64,000 bases of DNA. It comes from Allium sativum (taxonomy: Eukaryota > Streptophyta > Magnoliopsida > Asparagales > Amaryllidaceae). Under the pieces are notes generated by a model. It was not told the origin of the DNA and did not search any database. It saw only the letters and a program-made list of their open reading frames with translations. This document shows positions 36,089 to 50,147 of the stretch, one piece after another. Position 1 is the first letter of the stretch, and every line of letters starts with the position of its first letter. The DNA is taken from the NCBI GenBank assembly GCA_030737875.1, contig CM060923.1, positions 491,934,453 to 491,998,452 on the forward strand. The letters are read 5' to 3'. Position numbers and translations under genes: made by a program.

Positions 36089-36276
36089 GTTAAGTTATTC
36101 GGACATACTGAAACAAAAGGATAGATTCAAAACGAAGGATAAGAGATAATACATATGGCTTTGGGGGACTTTGCCTTGTTAAAATAAAATAATATTTTAT
36201 CTTTTTAAAAATGCTTCTTTAAATTTTCTTTTGAAAATAAATCTTCAAAACTTTTTATCTTATCTGGTAAACCTAT

Positions 36277-36288
36277 GCTCTAACACCA
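36277..36288 (-). other. Mutated primer-binding site of D
   Basis: The minus strand reads TGGTGTTAGAGC, where G1 has TGGTATCAGAGC. Two changes (A to G, C to T) would weaken pairing with initiator-Met tRNA. Confidence 0.75.
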
Positions 36289-39140
36289 AGTGAAACACCC
36301 CACCTCCGTTAGGGTCACCCTCAAAGGGAATGCCCTAATTTTGGTGGAGGTTTATAAGTATAAGTCACAGATATACAAGACAGATATAATAACACATATT
36401 TTTGAACAGCGGAAAACAACAACTTTTATTTCTTCAAAATACGTGTTACACAAACCATGCCATAATACTTCCCAAAATCATAACTGTCTTGATTACATTA
36501 TTTAAAGAAGCATGAAGAAAACATAAATAAACTGCAAAAGTCCCCTAATTGTTGTCCAAAGCCATAGTCCAAAAACGGAAAAGATCCAAGCAATACATTC
36601 TTTCTCTTCAAGCTGGATGTGAAAACTGGTCAAGCTGCGGTATTCCCTCCCTGAGAACCTTGGGGGGGGGAACGAAAGAAAAAGAGGCGAAAGGAAAATG
36701 GTCAGTCATAAAGTCTGAGTAAGTTCTAGTGACTTTCAGTGTAGAAACGGTTAAAACAACCTGTCATGTATGAACTGGAACTAAACTTAAGGATGGTGTC
36801 AAGGTGAACAAGATAGACTAAGGTGATCAGGATTAGTCAAGACAAGTCAAGTAAAGCATCACATGTTCGAGATTCGCTGCATCGACTGTACTAGTATACT
36901 AAGCCCATATCACAAGTTAATCACAAAATAAATCCCATGGCCCAATGTCATGAAATGACCCTGAAACGGGGTCTGACCCAAGTACGGGGTCCTACGGAGC
37001 GATTATCTAGTCGATCGGCTCCCTACAAGTTCTAGCTCGTCAAGTGTCCGTGTCATACAGCTAATCACGAATGTAGTCACCTGTGCTGGGTCCACCTTCG
37101 GGTGTATCAGCCCTAGGGTGTCAACCCCTGACATGATTCAAGATGCACAGATAAATCTACGGATACCCAGTGTCTGCCCCGGATACGTGCACGATCGTAG
37201 TCCACCGAACCTACACTGGCGTACCCCACTGTCGTCGTTCACCTCTTACAATCACCCCAGTAATCGTGCCCCACCCGGCCTAGCCCCAGGGTACCTTGAT
37301 ACATCTAGAGGGTTACTGCTGAAAGGGGTCGTGTCTAGGGTTTTGCCTAATAGATTAGGTCATGTAATTCGTGACCTAACCCGCCTAACAGATTAAGTCA
37401 TGTAATTCGTGACTTAATCCTTTTCTAGTCTACTCATGTCAAGATGGTTAAGTATGTCATTTCAGTTCACGACTTAACCAGCCTACGTGTCATGTCAAGT
37501 TGGCTAAGTGTTTTCGTTTTCAAGTTCATGACTTAGCCCTATAAATCGTGTTCAAGTTGGTTAAGTTGTCTTTTCATGTTCATGACTTAACCCTAATTGG
37601 CTTTAATTGACTCGTTAATGCACCGAACCACTCACATTGGATCCTATTGTTCGTAGCCACTGGATTTGCCGGGCGGTTCCGGGCAGTTTTACGCTACGAA
37701 CTCAACCCAACCTCGGGTTTCAAGCGCGATGTGACCAACTACCCACATTGGATCCTATTGTTTGTGGCAACTGGATTTGCCGGGCGGTTCCGGGCAGATT
37801 TACACTACAAACTCAACCCAACCTCGAGTTGGCCACTTTCTTGTTTTCTAAAGTCATGCCCATGTTCTTATCAGATTTTGCTATTTCCACATCATGTTCA
37901 TATGTCAACTTCGTGCCCAACTAAGGCATGTTTAAAGTCAAGTTATGGCATGTTCAAGTCAGGTTTTCGTGCCATATTTCATGTTCTACTTATGCCAAAT
38001 TTCACAGTTTATGCTTATAATTAATTCAAGTTTTGCATATTCTACCCAATCGTATCCCCAACGTATATAAACGTACTTCGTTCACAAGCATAAACAATTC
38101 AAGAGATAAAGGGGAATAACACCAAACATGTGATAGGCATATGTGACAATTCCAACATCACTTGCATAATAAACAGGCTATAACATATCACATGGTTTCA
38201 ATACTATTATGATGATAACTTGGCATAGTAATGATTCCAACTTAATTTAACATGATGATTTCAACTTTACATCATAGGCATAATAATCATTGCGGGCATA
38301 ATAATAATTTTATTATAAACATGAAACATTAAAGGCATAGTAATCCTAATAGGCATAGTGGATTCCAATTTAGCATTTTTAACATAATAATTCTCATAGA
38401 CATAATGATTCCAATTTATCATAATGATTCTCAACTAACATTATAGACATAATGATTCCAATTTAGTGTTTTTAACATAATGATTCTCAATTAACATTAT
38501 AGACATAATGATTCCAATTTAGCATTTTTAACATATCTAACATTATAAACATAATAATTCCAACTTTTCATCATAACCTAGCAATACCCAATTTTTCATT
38601 AATCATGATGGGTATATTAACATCACAGGCATAATTCCATCAATAGTCATAGCCATGGTTTAATTAGCATCATAGGCATGGTTTAATCAACATAAAGATT
38701 TCAATAAACATAGTGATTCCATGGACATGTATTAGTCCAACTTGCCAAACAATTAAGCCCAAGTGATTCATAACAACATCAAAATCACGACAAGTTTAAC
38801 TTGCAACGTTGCCATAGCAATATCCCCAAATTATAATTCAAAGATAAACAATATAAACAATGGATTAACAATAATTCCTAAATCCGGTTTCAATTCATGG
38901 CATGTCCATATTGTTTTAGCGTTTTTGCCTAAAAAGTAACATAGAACTTACAATATGAAGCAAATGATCCAAATAAAAATCCCAAATCAATTAGTCCCAA
39001 ATTCGTTGTCTAAAGCATTGTAGTTGTTGTAGCTTCTAGTTGTAGCCTTCAAGAATCGTCCTTCATCTTCTATAATTTTATTCTTTGTATTTTTAATTCA
39101 GAGCTCTAGGTTTAATGGCGGCGGCCTGAGGCTAAAATGA

Positions 39141-39145
39141 AATAG
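39141..39145. repeat. Target-site duplication of E (left copy)
   Basis: AATAG here and at 51573-51577 flank E. The uninterrupted LTR at about 34150 has a single AATAG. Confidence 0.92.
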
Positions 39146-40623
39146 TGTAATGTCCCGCATTTTTAGCGGTTCATATTTGAATATTTAAATCAGTTTAAAT
39201 ATTGAATTCGTAATATAAGTGGATTTATATATTGATTAAAACGAAGTTGAACGTATAAATATATATATTAATATTTAGTTTAAAAATGGATGGGCATTAT
39301 GATACCACGATGATCAGTTCTAAACCATTGTAATTATCTAGTCACACATTCATTTCATGGGATAAATTAGGTGAATGGAAGCACGAGCCGTAGTGTAAAA
39401 CTACAAACCAATACAATACTTTCCTATACTCAACAGAGTCTACGGTTACCCTTCTGCAAATTTGTACGCTAACGCATACGTTTAACTTTTCACGCCTAGT
39501 GTCGAAATAGAAGACTAAGAAAAGAAGTATAAATAATTACAACAATTTAAAAATAGAATATACATATATGAGTATATTGTGTTAGACTGCACTTTTGCTT
39601 TCTACGTACAAGACTACAGTTGGCCGAACTTTAGTGCTGCAGGCGTATAAGGCGTTAAATACTACTGATGCTTCCAACTTTTAGTGTCAAATCTTATTAT
39701 ACGTATATATTTTATTTGCTTACACCAATACATCCGAACATAAATCAACGTCCCCATTCTCTTGCATGGAACATGCATGCCCAGTTGATTATTTCCGCAG
39801 GTGGTTATTTCCCCGGTTTCTACCTACATGTATTGTCGCCCATCCACATTAAAAGCTCTGTGCGTGTTCAGTTAGGCACATGAGCATGAAGGTGGGCAGG
39901 GCCATTGTCATTTCTCTATTGACAAACGCACATGGACATGCCGAGTTTTCTTTTGACGCAGACAACACTTTCACCATAGACACAAACCTACACACTAGCA
40001 TATACCCAGCGAAGTGATGTGGTTCCTATCCCTTAGAGGCAAAACTGCATACAATCCCTAACCCTTCAAACTGCTGTCTACTCTGAAAACCTGTACTCTT
40101 TGCTTCAAAATTCAAGTTGGCTATTCTTTCAAAATCACTCTGCAAATCCTATACAAGACATGTCGGCTATTTTTCCTTGTACGACCATGTATATATATAT
40201 ATTCTATGTGTGTACACCTGAAAAGCTATGAGCTGAAAAGATATGGCAGCCTCCATGTTCTCAACGCAGGACCTAAAACTTGAATTGTCACCTTTATACA
40301 CCTACACAGCAGACCCATACTTAGAGCCTAACGCTGAAATGAGAAATAAAATCGTAGTGCCCAGACCCTTTTGGATATTTCTATCCTACCTAACATGTAC
40401 CCTGCAAAGGTACTCAGTATTGAGTTTTTTTTAATCAACAGCAACCTAGTTCTACCCTAGTATGCACACGCCAAAGAACAGAGAGCACATGCCTAGCATT
40501 TTATTTAACAGCTACACAAGAAAAGAAAATACACAACAGGCTATTCATCGGAAATATAAGCTACTAAAAATTAGGAGCCAACCTATATTGTACCTTTTCC
40601 CTTGGCACCCACGGCTCTAGCAG

Positions 40624-40633
40624 TATAAATATA
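40624..40633 (+). promoter_or_regulatory. Probable TATA box of E 5' LTR
   Basis: TATAAATATA is followed about 30 bp downstream by a C/T- then A-rich start-like sequence (CTTCTTCACAAAAAAACAAA). It is 1478 bp into the LTR, so U3 is about 1.5 kb. The LTR2 copy is at 47721-47730. Confidence 0.6.
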
Positions 40634-42987
40634 CGCTGCTCCCATTCTTCTTCACAAAAAAACAAAGCTCCACCTTATATCTTCTTTCTCCTTTTCTTTT
40701 TATTTACACCCTCAGCAAAAATATATGTATAATAAACTAAAAGACGCAAGTCTTTTACATGAGAATTAGAAAGTGCCGTCCTTACGTGGGGTGGCCTCGA
40801 GCTGGATCTCACCGAAGGAGTATAACGCGAAGAGCTGGAGTATTCGCGGCCATGACCATTTCTTTGTTTGAGTGGATAATACTGAAGCATATATTATTTG
40901 CGTAAAGTGTTGATGAAGTGATGAAGGAAGAAGACAGGAAAGAGGAGAACACAGGGTAGAAACGTGAAGGGTAGGTGCGGTATTCATGTGAAGTGAGAGA
41001 AGTAAATGGAGCAAACAGTGTGTGCAGGGGAGAGTTGAACGTGCTCACGCATGCATGTAGGAAAGCAGAGTTTTGGTGGGAATAAAGTATTGGCGTTTTA
41101 TATTGAAGCAGGGGACGTGTTTTACAAATGGCTTCTTCATGGTGCATGGAAGGAAATAGTGGATGAACGTGGAGTTCATATGAAGAAGATTTGTGAGAGG
41201 TACTGATAAGTGATGGTGGTCACGTAATTCACTGGAGCTTGCGCGGGTTTGTAAACTGAAAACGAGGATGTTGTGTATATGCGGACGTAAAAAGAAGTAG
41301 AAGAATGAGGTGAAAACGTTGTACAGGTGGCGCATAAATTGTAGAAGAAGGGAGGGGGACTATAACAAGGCGTTAATACTTGAGGAAATAAGGGACGTGA
41401 AGAATGGCATATATATGTCTGAGCGTGCTATTCGTTTTTGGAAGATAAACTAGGAAATGGAATTTGGCGTCAAAGATGGAGAAAGTAGCGGTGTTTGGGG
41501 ACGTTGTCAGTTGCTGGCGCAAGTGGTTCCAGCATGGTCGGTCAAGGGTGGTCTAGCTTATCAAGGTGATGGCGGCATTAAAGTTTGGAGATGGAAAATT
41601 GAATTAGCAAAATGATGGAGCAAGTTTCATGTTTTATCACTTATGAGTGCGACGGTGACAATGTGAGAAACGGTGCCGGTTGGTCATAAAGCTCGAACGG
41701 TACAGAACTGAATGCCTGATTTAATCAACCGACCGCAAATCGTTATTTAACGGTTAACGTGCCAAGGTGAGTAAATTCACTAACTCTGTTTTATTTAAAA
41801 TATTTTAATTATATTTTAAATATTGGTTGAACTTTGGGTGATGGTCGCTTCGAAAGATTACAATTAAATTGGTTGAATTATATATCGTTGCATATATACA
41901 CATCATTGGTTGGACTGATTCCATCGATTTTAATAATTCCTGGTATGGAATCAGTGTTAATTATTGACTAACATCGGTGGATGCATGAAACCGGTTGGAG
42001 GAAATCCAACCGGATTCCTCAATATTTATATGTACTGTTTGTTGTATATAGATGCACTGTTTGAACCCAAATGACTTTTGAAACCTTGTGTTGATATTAG
42101 CGTTGAATGGAAATTCAAACGTTATTTGATTTAATCAATAGATGATATCGATTAAGATAGTGGCAACAACCAACCATAAATGTATCAGTTGTTTTAACCG
42201 CTATTGTTTTACAAAAATCCCACCGTGTGCGAAGCACGTGTTTCACCATACTTACTAAATGATTTGGTAAGTGGATTCTTATATTGATAAGATTAATAAG
42301 TAAGTAGGCGGAGATTAACTTGATGATTATTAACAAGTATTTATTGTTTTAAGAACAATTAAATGAGATATATACAAATGGATTATGGTTGATTTCATAT
42401 TAAGTAAGATTAGTTAGAATCGATTATTGTTTATTTAATAGTAAATGAGATTATTTAGAAATAAATTATTTGGATAAATAAATGTTATTTATTCAAAATG
42501 AAAAGCTTTGTTAGAGTTGATTAGTGGGTTAAGCATGGCTAAATATTTACCAAGAAAACTGTTTTGATCAATAATTGGTTATTTAATTAAGTTAGATTGG
42601 GTTGATTTATCTAATGTAATAAAATTGACGAATAGTTGATTTAATAAGATTTTAAAGTATAAGGAATTTGTCTAAGGAAGACAAAGCGAAGAGGAATGTT
42701 TAAAAAGGAGATTTGTCTAAGAAAGACGAAGCGGAGGAAATGTTTAAAATGGGTTTGAACAAGGAAGTTGAAGCTAATGTAAATGACCGAGTTTTAAAAA
42801 TAAAGATATGGCGTCATAAAACCATATTTAAAATATAGCAAGACGCACAGATACTGATTTTAAAGTATAAGGGATTAGAATTACGAACTTATATCTATTC
42901 TAAGGTAAGAACGTCGTCGATCAAGGTCTGAGAGGTAATTAAAATACCCCAACTTGAACGGCTCCACAATTATCGAGGGATGGTATT

Positions 42988-43097
42988 TGGTTTGTAACAG
43001 AAAGAGATGTTAAGATTCTTGTAACAGAAAGAGGTGTCAAGATTTTTGTAACGGAAAAAGATATCAAGACTTTGGTAACGGAAAGAGGCGTTGAGAT
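42988..43097. repeat. Minisatellite in E LTR1, about 4 units
   Basis: Units of about 28 bp based on TTTGTAACAGAAAGAGATG then TCAAGAT. It is read on the minus strand as repeated SVTK-type residues, which are not a real protein. Confidence 0.8.
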
Positions 43098-44969
43098 TAA
43101 ATTATAAAGTGGAGTATAATAGCATATTGCAAGTCTGTGAACTATAGCGATAAAATAATGCTGTTGAGGCTTAAGCGTGACTGTTATATCAAGATTAGTT
43201 ATAAAGGGATATAGCAGCATATAGCAAATTTGAACTGTAACGATAAATGAAACGCTGTTAACCAAACATAAGCGTGCTGTTTATATACAATAGCACTTCC
43301 TAGAAAAGGAAAACAGTTTGTTTTGAAATCTACTTATTTTAAAGTAATAAGTAATGATGTTGTCCAAGGAATAAGAGTTTTAATAACTGAGAATGCTTTC
43401 CAAGAAGTATAAAAAGGTCTAAAACGGGATTTGAGAAATATCTGGTAAGATATGGAACTTCGATGATGACGAATGTTAAATGAAAAGGGGCTAGTGATTG
43501 GGTGATGCTCGTTATACATTTGAATGGATGTTTGTTTTACTTTGATAGTTAAATAACCGACTATCGAAGTGTTTTGACCATCGTTGTCAATACGGAGAGA
43601 CCGGTTGGATGTATTATCCGAGAACCACTCCGTATAGACATAAGCGCTGCGAATTTGATTATGCTGAAGAAAATTGAAGACGGAGTGAAATGCAAGGGTC
43701 GTCCTGTTTCAGAATGGTGTTTTCTGTTTGTCCAGTCCCGGGACAACTTGTATGGACGAATGTCTGACAGAATATTCCTGACGGTCACATAAGACGATCC
43801 TTTCAAGGTATTATGTCTGGTGGCGGAGAAATTCGTTTCTCTTGGCTTTTATACCCGTGATATTTTGGGAAGATCAACTAGTGATTTGACGGGTTTGACG
43901 ATGTGGCATTCAAAGTGTATGGTGGCCAGATGTTCTAAAAGGAAAACGTAGCCTCAAGCTTCACAGCCGGGAAATGACAAAAATCGGGTAGGCAGCATGG
44001 CTATGTGGGTCGCTCCCATTAGGGTGTATAATCACCTATCTAGAGAAATTCCTTTTGTTTCTAAATCTATCGATTCTGCCCATTCGGGAACGGTGGTTTG
44101 AGTCCAACCGTTGGTGATATACATTCGATACACTCAAGCGAAATGAGTGGTCGGTCATGTGTGGGCCGGGTTGCAAGACGTTCTTGTTGAACCCAGATGT
44201 ATTCGCCTCTAGAGATACATCATCGGAAGGTGGTCCCATACCTTGTCATAGTTGGAATCCAATCTCCAATAAGCGCCCTGCGGTTTCTGATTTTATACTA
44301 TATATGTAGAGCGTGAGATGCAAGCGTTCTACTATTTGGTTATTTATTTGATTAGACATTATTATAATATCACTGGATTTTTGGATATCAAAATATTTTG
44401 GGTTATAGTAAGGTAAAAGCCGTCCATGTTTATGTGTGGGCTGGTCTTACTATTATCCTTTTTGTTTCAAGAAGGATTTCCAAAGTTAAGCCATATGGTT
44501 GGAATTTACTCACACCAGTCCCATGACTGACCCAGAGTTTATTTTGTTTGTTTTCCCCTAAACTCTTGGGTGCCCAAATTTGTACGGGCAGTCAAGTGTT
44601 TCAGGCTTTGCAGATGCACTTGGAGGATCTTAAAGTAGAAGGCTCCACCGTCAGTTATCTAGAGTTATTTCCGCTGTATCAAATGTTATGTTGTACTCTG
44701 ATGATGGTATGAATATACAATACAGTTTTGTATTTCAAAGTTACGTTATATAATATATTTTATCCGTTCCGCTGTGAGATTCGTGTTTACTCTGATTATG
44801 CTCAGTTGTCTTCTTCTTCTTCTTCTTCTTCTTCTATTCTATTAGTTCTATCTTTTCTATCTCACCCTCTAATTTCTTTCTATTAATGGTCCGGTATTTT
44901 CGATGTCTGAACAGTCGACGCTGGGTTTTGTGTCGATTTTCGGAGTCGAAAAAATCTCGGGTCGTTACA

Positions 44970-46242
44970 GTGGTATCAGAGCTGAAGGTTAAGCGATTAC
45001 CTTGGCTCTGTGGTGTGACTCAATAGAGATGGAGTTAGTAATACTCTAGATTAAGTTTGAGTGTATATATATGAGCGCATATTTGTAAATTTATATAAAA
45101 ACTGTTTTATATTGTGTTGATTGATCTGGTGAGTGGTATATAAATTCCAGATCGACGCGTTTAGCTGACGAGGTCGATAGGGCATTATAAACGCTTGAAC
45201 AGAGAAATTCGACATAGTATTGTTTTAAAAGCTGGGTGAATAAAATAATTTTACCCAAATTATATTTTGATATAAAAAGAAGTATATATCTTAATATTAT
45301 TATAATACGTAGGATGTGTGATCATTATTACAATCATACTTGAAGTGGTTATGTAAATAACCAATCGAAATTCACGTAGGTATAAAATACAAATCCGATG
45401 AATTAAATCTAAAGAAACTCCAGAATTGGAGTTAAAACTATGGTAATTTGGAAAAAGTTCGTAAATGAAATTTGAATTAAATATATGGAATTTTAAGATC
45501 CTGGGGAAATTTTGAAATATTATCCAAGTTTCGAAAAGATATTTTTGAAGTAAATAAAAGTATTTGAATATGAGTTTTGAAAGTGATATAGTATTGAACT
45601 CACTTTGATCGCTGGAAAATAATTCCGACGATGAACCGCGGCATCATCGGTGTTCAGTTTCGAGTCTCTAAGTGACGGATTACTACCAAAGATTTTGTTT
45701 TGAAATAAGTTTTTCGTGAATTCAAATGTTTTGAATTGCTATGTTATGAATATATATATGATTTCAAACTGATTTGAAATAAAAACCCCAGGAATTTAAA
45801 TTCTGAAATTTAAAATGACTTATGAAGTAAATAAATAGAGAATTTAACAAAGTCAAATAAAATTGGATTTGAATTGAAGCCAAGTAAGTGGAAATCGTAC
45901 TGGAGTAAGGATTTGACTTAGCAAAGTAGTTGAGTTGTGAATTAAGATTTGGAATGGAACCGAACTTGGAGGTGGAATTTGATCATTAAGTAAGAATTGG
46001 AAATTTGAAATTGAAATTGGAGTTTGAAATGGAATTGGCTTGGATGTAAGAGAATTATTGGTTAAGGATAAACTTACTGGAGATTGGTTGGAAATGCATG
46101 GATATATGTTGTTGGGATATCAAATGAAGGAGTTAGAATTGGATGCACAACCATAAGGATTCTTACCTGTTTACAACAAAGATTGTAGCATTTTCCCCAT
46201 CTTAGCAATTTCGAGGACGAAATTATTTTAAGGGGGAAGGAA
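44970..46242 (+). other. Non-coding interior of E with primer-binding site and polypurine tract
   Basis: TGGTATCAGAGC (44971-44982) follows the LTR after one base. At the other end TTTCGAGGACGAAATTATTT (about 46208) and AAGGGGGAAGGAA (46230-46242) precede LTR2. Only short ORFs occur. The first 120 bp align with the interiors of A and B. Confidence 0.85.
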
Positions 46243-49200
46243 TGTAATGTCCCGCATTTTTAGCGGTTTATATTTGAATATTTAAATCAGTTTAAATATT
46301 GAATTCGTAATATAAGTGGATTTATATATTGATTAAAACGAAGTTGAACGTATAAATATATATATTAATATTTAGTTTAAAAATGGATGGGCATTATGAT
46401 ACCACGATGATCAGTTCTAAACCATTGTAATTATCTAGTCACACATTCATTTCATGGGATAAATTAGGTGAATGGAAGCACGAGCCGTAGTGTAAAACTA
46501 CAAACCAATACAATACTTTCCTATACTCAACAGAGTCTACGGTTACCCTTCTGCAAATTCGTACGCTAACGCATACGTTTAACTTTTCACGCCTAGTGTC
46601 GAAATAGAAGACTAAGAAAAGAAGTATAAATAATTACAACAATTTAAAAATAGAATATACATATATGAGTATATTGTGTTAGACTGCACTTTTGCTTTCT
46701 ACGTACAAGACTACAGTTGGCCGAACTTTAGTGCTGCAGGCGTATAAGGCGTTAAATACTACTGATGCTTCCAACTTTTAGTGTCAAATCTTATTATACG
46801 TATATATTTTATTTGCTTACACCAATACATCCGAACATAAATCAACGTCCCCATTCTCTTGCATGGAACATGCATGCCCAGTTGATTATTTCCGCAGGTG
46901 GTTATTTCCCCGGTTTCTACCTACATGTATTGTCGCCCATCCACATTAAAAGCTCTGTGCGTGTTCAGTTAGGCACATGAGCATGAAGGTGGGCAGGGCC
47001 ATTGTCATTTCTCTATTGACAAACGCACATGGACATGCCGAGTTTTCTTTTGACGCAGACAACACTTTCACCATAGACACAAACCTACACACTAGCATAT
47101 ACCCAGCGAAGTGATGTGGTTCCTATCCCTTAGAGGCCAAACTGCATACAATCCCTAACCCTTCAAACTGCTGTCTACTCTGAAAACCTGTACTCTTTGC
47201 TTCAAAATTCAAGTTGGCTATTCTTTCAAAATCACTCTGCAAATCCTATACAAGACATGTCGGCTATTTTTCCTTGTACGACCATGTATATATATATATT
47301 CTATGTGTGTACACCTGAAAAGCTATGAGCTGAAAAGATATGGCAGCCTCCATGTTCTCAACGCAGGACCTAAAACTTGAATTGTCACCTTTATACACCT
47401 ACACAGCAGACCCATACTTAGAGCCTAACGCTGAAATGAGAAATAAAATCGTAGTGCCCAGACCCTTTTGGATATTTCTATCCTACCTAACATGTACCCT
47501 GCAAAGGTACTCAGTATTGAGTTTTTTTTAATCAACAGCAACCTAGTTCTACCCTAGTATGCACACGCCAAAGAACAGAGAGCATATGCCTAGCATTTTA
47601 TTTAACAGCTACACAAGAAAAGAAAATACACAACAGGCTATTCATCGGAAATATAAGCTACTAAAAATTAGGAGCCAACCTATATTGTACCTTTTCCCTT
47701 GGCACCCACGGCTCTAGCAGTATAAATATACGCTGCTCCCATTCTTCTTCACAAAAAAACAAAGCTCCACCTTATATCTTCTTTCTCCTTTTCTTTTTAT
47801 TTACACCCTCAGCAAAAATATATGTATAATAAACTAAAAGACGCAAGTCTTTTACATGAGAATTAGAAAGTGTCGTCCTTACGTGGGGTGGCCTCGAGCT
47901 GGATCTCACCGAAGGAGTATAACGCGAAGAGCTGGAGTATTCGCGGCCATGACCATTTCTTTGTTTGAGTGGATAATACTGAAGCATATATTATTTGCGT
48001 AAAGTGTTGATGAAGTGATGAAGGAAGCAGACAGGAAAGAGGAGAACACAGGGTAGAAACGTGAAGGGTAGGTGCGGTATTCATGTGAAGTGAGAGAAGT
48101 AAATGGAGCAAACAGTGTGTGCAGGGGAGAGTTGAACGTGCTCACGCATGCATGTAGGAAAGCAGAGTTTTGGTGGGAATAAAGTATTGGCGTTTTATAT
48201 TGAAGCAGGGGACGTGTTTTACAAATGGCTTCTTCATGGTGCATGGAAGGAAATAGTGGATGAACGTGGAGTTCATATGAAGAAGATTTGTGAGAGGTAC
48301 TGATAAGTGATGGTGGTCACGTAATTCACTGGAGCTTGCGCGGGTTTGTAAACTGAAAACGAGGATGTTGTGTATATGCGGACGTAAAAAGAAGTAGAAG
48401 AATGAGGTGAAAACGTTGTACAGGTGGCGCATAAATTGTAGAAGAAGGGAGGGGGACTATAACAAGGCGTTAATACTTGAGGAAATAAGGGACGTGAAGA
48501 ATGGCATATATATGTCTGAGCGTGCTATTCGTTTTTGGAAGATAAACTAGGAAATGGAATTTGGCGTCAAAGATGGAGAAAGTAGCGGTGTTTGGGGACG
48601 TTGTCAGTTGCTGGCGCAAGTGGTTCCAGCATGGTCGGTCAAGGGTGGTCTAGCTTATCAAGGTGATGGCGGCATTAAAGTTTGGAGATGGAAAATTGAA
48701 TTAGCAAAATGATGGAGCAAGTTTCATGTTTTATCACTTATGAGTGCGACGGTGACAATGTGAGAAACGGTGCCGGTTGGTCATAAAGCTCGAACGGTAC
48801 AGAACTGAATGCCTGATTTAATCAACCGACCGCAAATCGTTATTTAACGGTTAACGCGCCAAGGTGAGTAAATTCACTAACTCTGTTTTATTTAAAATAT
48901 TTTAATTATATTTTAAATATTGGTTGAACTTTGGGTGATGGTCGCTTCGATAGATTACAATTAAATTGGTTGAATTATATATCGTTGCATATATACACAT
49001 CATTGGTTGGACTGATTCCATCGATTTTAATAATTCCTGGTATGGAATCAGTGTTAATTATTGACTAACATCGGTGGATGCATGAAACCGGTTGGAGGAA
49101 ATCCAACCGGATTCCTCAATATTTATATGTACTGTTTGTTGTATATAGATGCACTGTTTGAACCCAAATGACTTTTGAAACCTTGTGTTGATATTAGCGT

Positions 49201-49482
49201 TGAATGGAAATTCAAACGTTATTTGATTTAATCAATAGATGATATCGATTAAGATAGTGGCAACAACCAACCATAAATGTATCAGTTGTTTTAACCGCTA
49301 TTGTTTTACAAAAATCCCACCGTGTGCGAAGCACGTGTTTCACCATACTTACTAAATGATTTGGTAAGTGGATTCTTATATTGATAAGATTAATAAGTAA
49401 GTAGGCGGAGATTAACTTGATGATTATTAACAAGTATTTATTGTTTTAAGAACAATTAAATGAGATATTTACAAATAGATTT

Positions 49483-49683
49483 TGTAACAGAAAAAGATGT
49501 CAAGATTTTTGTAACGAAAAGAAATGTTAAGATTTTGTAACAGAAAAAGATGTCAAGATTTTTGTAACGAAAAGAAATGTTTGTAACAGAAAGAGATGTC
49601 AAGATTTTTGTAACGAAAGGAGATGTTAAGATTTTTGTAACAGAAAGAGAGGTCAAGATTTTTGTAACGGTAAGAGATGTCAA
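49483..49683. repeat. Minisatellite in E LTR2, about 8 units
   Basis: Same TTGTAACAGAAA-type unit as in LTR1 but roughly twice as many copies, with two alternating variants (GTAACAGAAA and GTAACGAAAA). Confidence 0.85.
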
Positions 49684-50147
49684 AGATCAGTGTAAGGTGG
49701 AATATAGCAGTGTATTTCAAGTATTTGAACTATAGCAATAAAACAACGCTGGTGACTAGGCTTAAGCGTGACTGTTATGTCGAGATTTGTTATAAAGAGG
49801 AATATTACAGCGTAGGACGAGTTTTGAACTATAACGTTAAATTAACGCTGTTGGCTAAGCTTAAGCATGATTTTTATATAGCACTACTCCCTAGGGAATG
49901 TAAAAAGGTTTGTTTTGAAATCCACTTATTCTAAAGTGATAAGTAGCGATGATTGTCCCAAGGAATATAAGAACGAGTAATGGAGAATCGTTTCAGAAAA
50001 TGATGACATCATTTCGGTGTTTGAAATATGGTTAGAGTTAAATAACACTATTAGAAATGGGAACTATAATTCGATAATGATGAATGTTAAATAAAAGTGC
50101 CCATGGTAGTGTGATGATAGTTATACATTTGATTGAATGTTTGTTTT

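Larger units (their letters stand above)
39146..44969 (+). repeat. 5' LTR of E (5824 bp)
   Basis: It contains a TATA box (40624-40633), a purine-rich stretch (about 40860-41800), a minisatellite (about 42988-43097), the GATAGT hairpin (43539-43570), the GAGAAA-TTCG-TTTCTC hairpin (43826-43841), a conserved GGGTGCCCAAATTTGTACGG block (about 44570) and a (CTT)n run (about 44812-44837). Confidence 0.9.

Noticed and set aside
40766..41335. Overlapping minus-strand ORFs of 82-112 codons in E LTR1, repeated at 47863-48432
   Set aside because: Identical simply because the LTRs are identical; no recognisable domain, overlapping frames, purine-rich DNA on the sense strand.
42939..43265. ORF with repeated SVTK-type residues (also 49456-49683)
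   Set aside because: Translation of the minisatellite, whose unit number differs between LTRs.
42988..49683. CRISPR-like regular repeats
   Set aside because: Head-to-tail units without unique spacers, in plant retrotransposon DNA.
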